A DNA stretch of 54,013 nt. Origin: Cyanobium sp. CACIAM 14. GTDB lineage: Bacteria > Cyanobacteriota > Cyanobacteriia > PCC-6307 > Cyanobiaceae. Both the position numbers and the translations under genes were made by a program. Location: positions 1-54,013 of the forward strand of contig JMRP01000018.1 of assembly GCA_000708525.1 (NCBI GenBank), read 5' to 3'. Shown here in pieces: positions 49,260 to 54,013 of this stretch (positions are counted from its first letter, which is position 1; the number at the start of each line of letters is the position of its first letter). A model generated the notes under the pieces. It ran no database searches, was not told the DNA's origin, and saw only the letters and a list, made by a program, of their open reading frames with translations.

Positions 49260-49830
49260 CGACGTGCACGGCCGCCTCCATGGTCCTGCACCGCCTTGGG
49301 CTCACCACCAGTCGCATCCTGTCGCTGAGCGAGACGGGCGAAGACCTCAGGCGTGACGAAGCGCCCTCCTTCACCAGCCCGGCCGGCTCGAGCGGTTGCT
49401 GCGCCACGTTGGGGTCGCGTAGCACTCCCACCTGGCGGCGGCCCACTCCGACGGCGCACCCGCCGGCACCGACGTCCAACTGCTGGCCTTCCACGGCGAG
49501 CTGCTGGAGTGGTTGGCCCGCCTGGCGGCCGAGGGGCTGGTGGCGGGCTTCGTGCACGGGGCGCTCAACATCGATACCGCCATGTCGCTGGTCGGCGAAA
49601 GCGTCGGCTACGGCCCCTTCGCCTTCCTGGAGCGCTGGGATCAGGGATTCACCCCCGCCGACTTCGACCAAAGCGGCCTCTACGCCGATGGCCGCCAGCC
49701 GCCGATGGGCCATCCCAATCTGGGGCTGCTGCAGGAGCTGCTGGCGATGCTGCTGCCCCGCCAGGAACTCGAGGTGCAGCTCGAGCGCCACGCCCGTGGC
49801 CTGCGGCACCCACGACCGGCGCTGCCTGGA
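49260..49830 (+). pseudogene. selO: SelO (YdiU/UPF0061) pseudogene fragment
   Basis: Pieces of the protein-AMPylating pseudokinase SelO lie in different frames: HRLGLTTSRILSLSETGEDL (about 49280-49350), then after a frame change GFVHGALNIDTAMSLVGESV, GYGPFAFL, QGFTPADFDQSGLYADGRQP and WNL-like HPNLGLLQELLAMLLP (about 49540-49750). The SelO motif NTDNMS reads NIDTAMS, and the Asp of DYGPF is Gly, so the active site is damaged too. N-terminal and C-terminal parts are missing. It lies between the integrase remnant and the EamA gene. Confidence 0.75.
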
Positions 49831-50184
49831 GCGACGCCTGGTGGTGGCGGACCCTTTCCATCCCGCCTGCTCCCGCGGCGGCGGCGATCGGCTCCGTCCT
49901 GCAGCGCTGGAATCTGCCGGAAAGCTCCGTGCGGCCGCTGATCGAGCGGCAGTGGGAAGGGATCGATCAGTGCGATGACTGGCAGCCCTTTCACAACTGG
50001 CTGGCCTCCGTCCGCGGCTGAATCCCCATCGGCAGGTGATGGCCTCCGCCGCTTTCCCCAGGCGCCGTAGTACAGCACGTCTGGGGGCCCTGGCACTGCT
50101 GGTCCCGCTGGCGGAAGGATGGCTGCAGGTCGACGGCGCCGCCGGGGCCCTACGTTCCAGGGGAGGGGAACCGCTGCCGATGGG
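49831..50184. other. Residual decayed sequence after selO
   Basis: High-GC DNA with fragments of coding character in shifting frames, for example IERQWEGIDQCDDWQPFHNW ending at a stop at 50021. I could not assign these to a family with confidence; they may be the decayed end of selO or of a neighbouring gene joined by deletion. The 5' region of the EamA gene follows. Confidence 0.35.
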
Positions 50185-51033
50185 ATGAGAAACCTCGACG
50201 GTGCCACCCCGGCCCTCGCCGCGGCGGCCCTGGCGGGCTATGTGTTGGTGTCCGGCCTGCGCAGCACCGTGCTCAAGGGGCTGCAGACCTTCGGTACCGC
50301 CCATCCGATCGGGGGAGAGAACCCGATCAGCTTCTGCAACGTCTTCCTCATCTCCCAGCTGATGATCGGGCTGGCTCTGGTGCTGGCCGAACCGGGCCGT
50401 GTGGGCCATGACCTGGAGCGGCTCGATGGCTCAGGTCGGGGGCTGATCGTCCTCGATGCGTTCCTGGGGTGCTTTCTGGCGCCGGTGGCCTTCTACCTCG
50501 CGCTCGATCGGCTGTCGGTGATCACCCAGACCCTGCTGTTCGCCCTCACCCTGCCGGCGTCCGCCCTGCTGGCCCAGGTCTGGCTCCGGGAGAAGCTGCC
50601 TCCCCGGTTCGGCCTCACCCTGGGGCTGATCCTGGCCGGCCTGGTGGTGGGGAAGCTCTTCGGGTCCGGCCGTGCCATGGGCATGGACCAGCTGCCGGGA
50701 GTGCTCTGGGCCCTGGTATTCGCCGTGATTGCACTGCGGCTCTACGGGCCGCAGCACTTCTTCTATCTCAGCTTTTGGTGGGTGTTCTGGGTGATCGTGG
50801 TCTACGGGCTCACCCTCTGCCTGGGCACGGAGGTGCTGCGCCAGCGAAGCAGCCGCCATTTCAGTGTGATCCAGGTCTCCCTTGCCGGCAGCGCCAGCCT
50901 GGCGGTGACCGTCTTCAGTGCCGTGCTGTTCCTCGGCGAACCGGTCACGCCGGCGGTCCTGCTCAGCGTCCTGCTGATCCTGACCGGAGTGCTGCAGCGG
51001 TTTCTCCCGCTCCCACAACCGAGCGGCCCATGA
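50185..51033 (+). CDS. EamA/DMT-superfamily permease
   Basis: This protein of about 282 aa has eight to ten predicted membrane helices in two halves. The first half contains AFLGCFLAPVAFYLALDRLSVITQTLLFALTLPASALLAQVWLREK, condensed here to the typical pattern of EamA repeats (helix pair, then xxxREKLPPR). The second half ends with SVLLILTGVLQRFLPL after FSAVLFLGEPVTP. EamA carriers move small metabolites or drugs; the substrate is unknown. ATG 50185 is chosen over 50119 because the longer form adds a basic non-membranous stretch. Its stop overlaps the start of the Kir-like gene (ATGA), so the two are translationally coupled. Confidence 0.85.
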   Translation: MRNLDGATPALAAAALAGYVLVSGLRSTVLKGLQTFGTAHPIGGENPISFCNVFLISQLMIGLALVLAEPGRVGHDLERLDGSGRGLIVLDAFLGCFLAPVAFYLALDRLSVITQTLLFALTLPASALLAQVWLREKLPPRFGLTLGLILAGLVVGKLFGSGRAMGMDQLPGVLWALVFAVIALRLYGPQHFFYLSFWWVFWVIVVYGLTLCLGTEVLRQRSSRHFSVIQVSLAGSASLAVTVFSAVLFLGEPVTPAVLLSVLLILTGVLQRFLPLPQPSGP

Positions 51034-51902
51034 ATGCCGCCGCCGTCCTGGGCCATGGCCGCACGCCGTGGCACCGCCTGCGCAGGCAGCCGGTGGCGAT
51101 GCTGCTGCGCATGACCTGGCCGCTCTTCCTGGCCACGCTGGCGGTGCTCTACGCGGCCGAGGTGCTGGCCTTCACCCTGCTGTTCGCCCTCGATCCCGCA
51201 GGGCTGCGGGGCGAAGCCCCGATGGGGTTGCCGGCCAGCCTGGTGTTCGCCATGCAGAACCTCTTCGTGGCCAGCCTCAGCAACCTGGAGGTGGCTTCCC
51301 CCTGGAGCCTGGTCCTGGCCACGCTGGAGCTGGTGGTGGGGCTGATCACCACCTCCCTGGTGACCGGGCTGGTCTTCCTGTGCTTCACCCGGGTGGAGGC
51401 TCCGCTGCGCTTCAGCCGCCATCTGTGTCTCACCGGGCCGCCGGAGGGCCATCTCCTCTGCCGGTTCCTGAGCCACGATCCCAGCCACTGGCTGAATGTG
51501 TCCTACGGGCTCTTCCTGCTGGTGGACCAGGCGATCGAACCCGGCCTGATCCAGCGGCGGGTGCATCCGCTCCCCCTGCTCAACGGCTCCACTCCCCAGC
51601 TGCATCGGACGGCCACCCTCGCCCATGCCCTCGCTCCTGACAGCCCTCTGGTGCGGCTTGGACGGGAGGGACTGGAGCGCGGCCGCGCCGCCCTGATCGC
51701 GATGGTGGAGGGGACCGACGAGATCACGGGAAGTGCGCTGCTGCAGGTGCAGCAAGACGCCCTGACGGACCTGCGCTTCGATCACGTGTTCGCCGACCTG
51801 GTGCGGGAGGACGCCGCCGGGCGGCGAACCGTCGATCCGGCCGCGCTCGATCGGCTGCTCCCAAGGCCGCGTCCGCTGGCGTCGGGCCAGAGCGGGAACT
51901 GA
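51030..51902 (+). CDS. Inward-rectifier K+ channel (Kir)-like protein with a non-canonical filter
   Basis: This 290-aa protein has Kir architecture: a membrane helix at 31-53, a pore-helix region at about 70-80 (LVFAMQNL), a second helix at about 92-119 ending TGLVFLCFTRVEAPLRFSR, and a cytoplasmic immunoglobulin-like Kir domain with the LAHALAPDSPLVRLGREGL, ALIAMVEGTDEITG and LRFDHVFADLVRED blocks. Where Kir channels have T-(I/V)-G-Y-G, this protein reads VASLSN (80-85), so potassium selectivity is unlikely to be normal. It may be a channel of other selectivity, a non-conducting sensor or a regulatory subunit. The start overlaps the EamA stop. Confidence 0.75.
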   Translation: MNAAAVLGHGRTPWHRLRRQPVAMLLRMTWPLFLATLAVLYAAEVLAFTLLFALDPAGLRGEAPMGLPASLVFAMQNLFVASLSNLEVASPWSLVLATLELVVGLITTSLVTGLVFLCFTRVEAPLRFSRHLCLTGPPEGHLLCRFLSHDPSHWLNVSYGLFLLVDQAIEPGLIQRRVHPLPLLNGSTPQLHRTATLAHALAPDSPLVRLGREGLERGRAALIAMVEGTDEITGSALLQVQQDALTDLRFDHVFADLVREDAAGRRTVDPAALDRLLPRPRPLASGQSGN

Positions 51903-52015
51903 GCCAGGGGTGCCCCACTTCGGCGGTGCACCCCGTCTCATCGGCTACAACCCCGCCCGCCAACGTCTTCTACAACTCCCCGAAGCTCAGGCTTTCCTCC
52001 CACCGCAGCGATGCC

Positions 52016-52204
52016 ATGACCTCCGAACAGGCCGCCCAGCTGATCGACAACACGCTCGATCTGGTGCATCAACGCCTGCTGGACCTGGAATCGCAGTCCC
52101 TCGATCACGAGCACAGGGCCCTGGCCGCCGAGTTTCGCGAGTGGCGTCAGCCGGCCGGGGGCCACATCGACCTGATGGTGTTCCCCGGCCTGGCGGATTC
52201 CTGA
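52016..52204 (+). CDS. Small hypothetical protein
   Basis: This 62-aa acidic, helical protein begins MTSEQAAQLIDNTLDLVHQRLLDLE. It has no signal peptide, no membrane segment and no family I recognise. The frame is open from 51926, but the upstream part lacks coding character. It ends 24 bp before the stop of the convergent Ig-repeat gene. Confidence 0.55.
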   Translation: MTSEQAAQLIDNTLDLVHQRLLDLESQSLDHEHRALAAEFREWRQPAGGHIDLMVFPGLADS

Positions 52205-52228
52205 ATCCGCCGCTGCGCTCCCTCCTCC

Positions 52229-54013
52229 TCAGACCATCGGCGTCGGTGCGGGATGCCAGATGGCCAGTGGATCGGACGCCAGGGCCGTGGGAGCCTCGCT
52301 GGTGCTGCCTGTGAGGCTCCCTGCCAGGACTGCCGTCCCCGGGTCGAGGGGCAGGGTGTGCATCCCGCTCTCGTCATGGGGCGCCAAGGTGCCGGTTGCG
52401 GAAGGGGCGCCACCGGTACCGAGGGCAGAAGCTCCTCCGATGATGGGGTCGTCCTGCGGAGCGTTCACCGTGGGGGCGGCAGCACTGCTGGAGGTGCTGA
52501 AGGCGAGCCAATCGATGCAGAGCTGGTTGCCGATCTTGGAGTTGCTGGTGGAGTTCGTATCCATCGCCCGCACCAGCACCGTGCCGCTCACTGGGGTGGA
52601 GAGGACATAGGTGAATCGGCTCTGGGTGCTGTTCGACACGGTGAATGCTGTGGTCCAGTTCTTGCCGTTGTTGGTGGAGAACTGGATGCTGAAATTGTCG
52701 TTGACCGTATTGGCGCTCCGGAAGCCCTCGAAGATCAGCGATCTGGCGTTGCTCAGATTGCTGAACGTCCACTGATAGGAGTTCAGATCGCTGGATGTCT
52801 GTCCCTTCCTGAGGATGGTGCCTTCAGTGATGGTCATCAGTCGACCATCGCTGGCTTGAATGTCAGCGAGGGTTCCGCTGACGGTTGGAGCGCTGTTGTA
52901 GGAGACGTTGTTTTTGAACACACCGCTGCTGGCGTTGAACACCGTGGTGGGGCTGGCCAGGCCGATCGTGACCGGTGTGCCGGCGGTGGAGCTGCTGATC
53001 GAGCTGTTGCTGCTGTCGCCGTTGTAGGTGGCGACCCAGTAGAGGGTGCCTGAGGTTGTGGGGACGTAGCTCGCCGAGGTGGCCTTGCCGCCCGAGAGCT
53101 GCTCGGTGTCGCTGAACAGTGGCGTGCCGCTGGCGGCGCTGTTGTCGTAGAGCTTGAAGGTGACGGTTCCGCTCGGGCTGGCGCCGCCACTGAGGGTGGC
53201 ACTGGCGGCGATCGGGCTGCCTATGGTGGCTGAGGCGGACGGCAGGCTGATGCTGATCGTCGGACTGGCCAGGCCGATCGTGACCGGCGTGCCGGCGGCG
53301 GAGCTGCTGAGCGAGCCGTTGTTGCTGTCGCCGTTGTAGGTGGCGACCCAGTAGAGGGTGCCTGAGGCAGTCGGGACGTAATTTGCGGAGGTGGCCACGC
53401 CGCCCGAGAGCAGCTCGGTGTCGGTGAACAGGGGCGTGCCGCTGGCCGTGGTGTTGTTGTAGAGGCTGAAGGTGACGCTGCCGGTGGGGTTGGAGCCGCC
53501 GTTGACCGTGGCGATGGCGGCGATCGAGTTGCCGATCGTGGTGGAGGCGGGCTGCAGGCTGAGGTTGATCGTCAGAGGCTGGGGAGCGGGTTGCTGTACC
53601 GTGCCGCTCAGCATGTACTGGCCGAGGCTGCCGTACTTGGTGTAGCCGGAGGGGGTGGAGGAGAGGGGAGTGCCGGTGCCGACGCCCTCGATGCCGAGGT
53701 AGTAGGTGCCGGCGTCGAGGTTGATGGAGAAGCTGGCGTTGGTGTCGTCCGGCGGATTGAAGGTCTGCACCAGGGAGCCGTCGGCCCTGTAGAGGGAGGC
53801 GCCGATGTCGAGATTGGGGCCCAGGGCGCTGAGGTACTGGGTGTCGTAGGTGCTGCCGTTGGTGAGATAGGCGCGGGAGGCATTGACGATGTTGAAGTTC
53901 ACCAGGCCGGCACCGGTCTGGAACTTGAACATGTCGACGTCGGTGTTCTGCTCGATGACCCCTAAGGTGCTGAAGGTGGTGCCGCCACCGCCATTCAGGT
54001 TGGTGGCTGTGGC
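52229..54013 (-). CDS. Secreted Ig-repeat protein with PPC-like domain, 5' end outside the window
   Basis: The C-terminal 594 codons of a larger gene; the frame stays open to the window edge. In protein order: a pre-peptidase C-terminal (PPC)-like beta domain (VIEQNTDVDMFKFQTGAG, then SLYRADGSLVQTFNPPDDTN and AGTYYLGIEGVGTGTP), then two tandem bacterial Ig-like repeats of 104 aa (TIGNSIAAIATVNGGSNPTG, then GTLYWVATYNGDSNN). A beta-sandwich segment follows (LIFEGFRSANTVNDNFSIQF; CIDWLAFS), with a Ser/Thr/Ala/Gly-rich tail. In cyanobacteria the PPC domain often follows a secreted metalloprotease domain, which would be upstream here; that is inference. Low Lys and high Thr/Ser/Gly fit an extracellular protein. 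Confidence 0.8.
   Translation of the reverse strand, partial: ATATNLNGGGGTTFSTLGVIEQNTDVDMFKFQTGAGLVNFNIVNASRAYLTNGSTYDTQYLSALGPNLDIGASLYRADGSLVQTFNPPDDTNASFSINLDAGTYYLGIEGVGTGTPLSSTPSGYTKYGSLGQYMLSGTVQQPAPQPLTINLSLQPASTTIGNSIAAIATVNGGSNPTGSVTFSLYNNTTASGTPLFTDTELLSGGVATSANYVPTASGTLYWVATYNGDSNNGSLSSSAAGTPVTIGLASPTISISLPSASATIGSPIAASATLSGGASPSGTVTFKLYDNSAASGTPLFSDTEQLSGGKATSASYVPTTSGTLYWVATYNGDSSNSSISSSTAGTPVTIGLASPTTVFNASSGVFKNNVSYNSAPTVSGTLADIQASDGRLMTITEGTILRKGQTSSDLNSYQWTFSNLSNARSLIFEGFRSANTVNDNFSIQFSTNNGKNWTTAFTVSNSTQSRFTYVLSTPVSGTVLVRAMDTNSTSNSKIGNQLCIDWLAFSTSSSAAAPTVNAPQDDPIIGGASALGTGGAPSATGTLAPHDESGMHTLPLDPGTAVLAGSLTGSTSEAPTALASDPLAIWHPAPTPMV
52953..53576 (-). repeat. Two tandem 312-bp repeats encoding Ig-like domains
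   Basis: Units 52953-53264 and 53265-53576 start at the same CTGGCCAGGCCGATCG motif and keep near-identical blocks, for example around CCGTTGTAGGTGGCGACCCA in both. The period is 104 codons. The high nucleotide similarity implies recent duplication or gene conversion. Confidence 0.85.

Overview
The window looks like chromosomal DNA from a high-GC unicellular cyanobacterium of the Cyanobium/Synechococcus type. The evidence is a pilMNOQ operon, a DUF3747 protein, an AarF/ABC1 kinase beside enolase, a ClpB2-type disaggregase next to secE-nusG-rplK-rplA-rplJ-rplL, a class-2 dihydroorotate dehydrogenase and GCGATCGC (HIP1) octamers at 9849, 14291 and 38616. The assignment rests on gene content and gene order, because no rRNA or other typing locus is present.

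Layout. 1-1427: an AT-richer FkbM methyltransferase followed by decayed non-coding DNA. 1428-9500: mntP, two small hypotheticals, an AarF kinase, eno, gloA and clpB2. 9615-14013: the transcription/translation block secE, nusG, rplK, rplA, an inserted SGNH hydrolase, an L10 leader RNA, rplJ, rplL and a terminator. 14053-17071: a DUF3747 secreted protein, a frameshifted rnhA and pyrD. 17105-21967: the type IV pilus operon pilM-N-O-Q. 21984-26530 (minus strand): moxR, DUF58, a TgpA-type transglutaminase and a pentapeptide-repeat protein. 26587-33626: a CobD-like aminotransferase, murG, a secreted hypothetical, an OmpR/EnvZ-type two-component system with a small periplasmic protein, and pgk. 33768-43036: uspA, rbgA, an OafA-type acyltransferase with an SGNH domain, an RluA-family pseudouridine synthase, a UPF0114 protein, a double-ATPase peptide ABC protein and the bifunctional (p)ppGpp enzyme Rel.

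After 43048 the sequence becomes accessory. Two small genes (glyoxalase-like, DUF488) are followed by about 4 kb of same-strand, AT-richer orphan genes. These include a WapI-like candidate immunity protein, a RelE/ParE fragment, an Mpo1/DUF962 protein, and 515-aa and 159-aa proteins of unknown family. They lie at the 3' end of a heavily frameshifted integrase that carries integron-integrase (IntI) hallmarks. A 54-bp hairpin site with attC architecture overlaps the stop codon of the first orphan gene. I read this as the relic of a chromosomal integron in the less common orientation, with cassettes on the same strand as intI. A broken selO follows.

The window ends with an EamA transporter overlapping a Kir-channel-like protein whose K+ selectivity filter is not canonical, a small hypothetical, and the 3' part of a large secreted Ig-repeat protein that runs off the edge.

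Convergent gene pairs are packed very tightly throughout (gaps of 1-17 bp or overlaps), so few intergenic terminators are visible.
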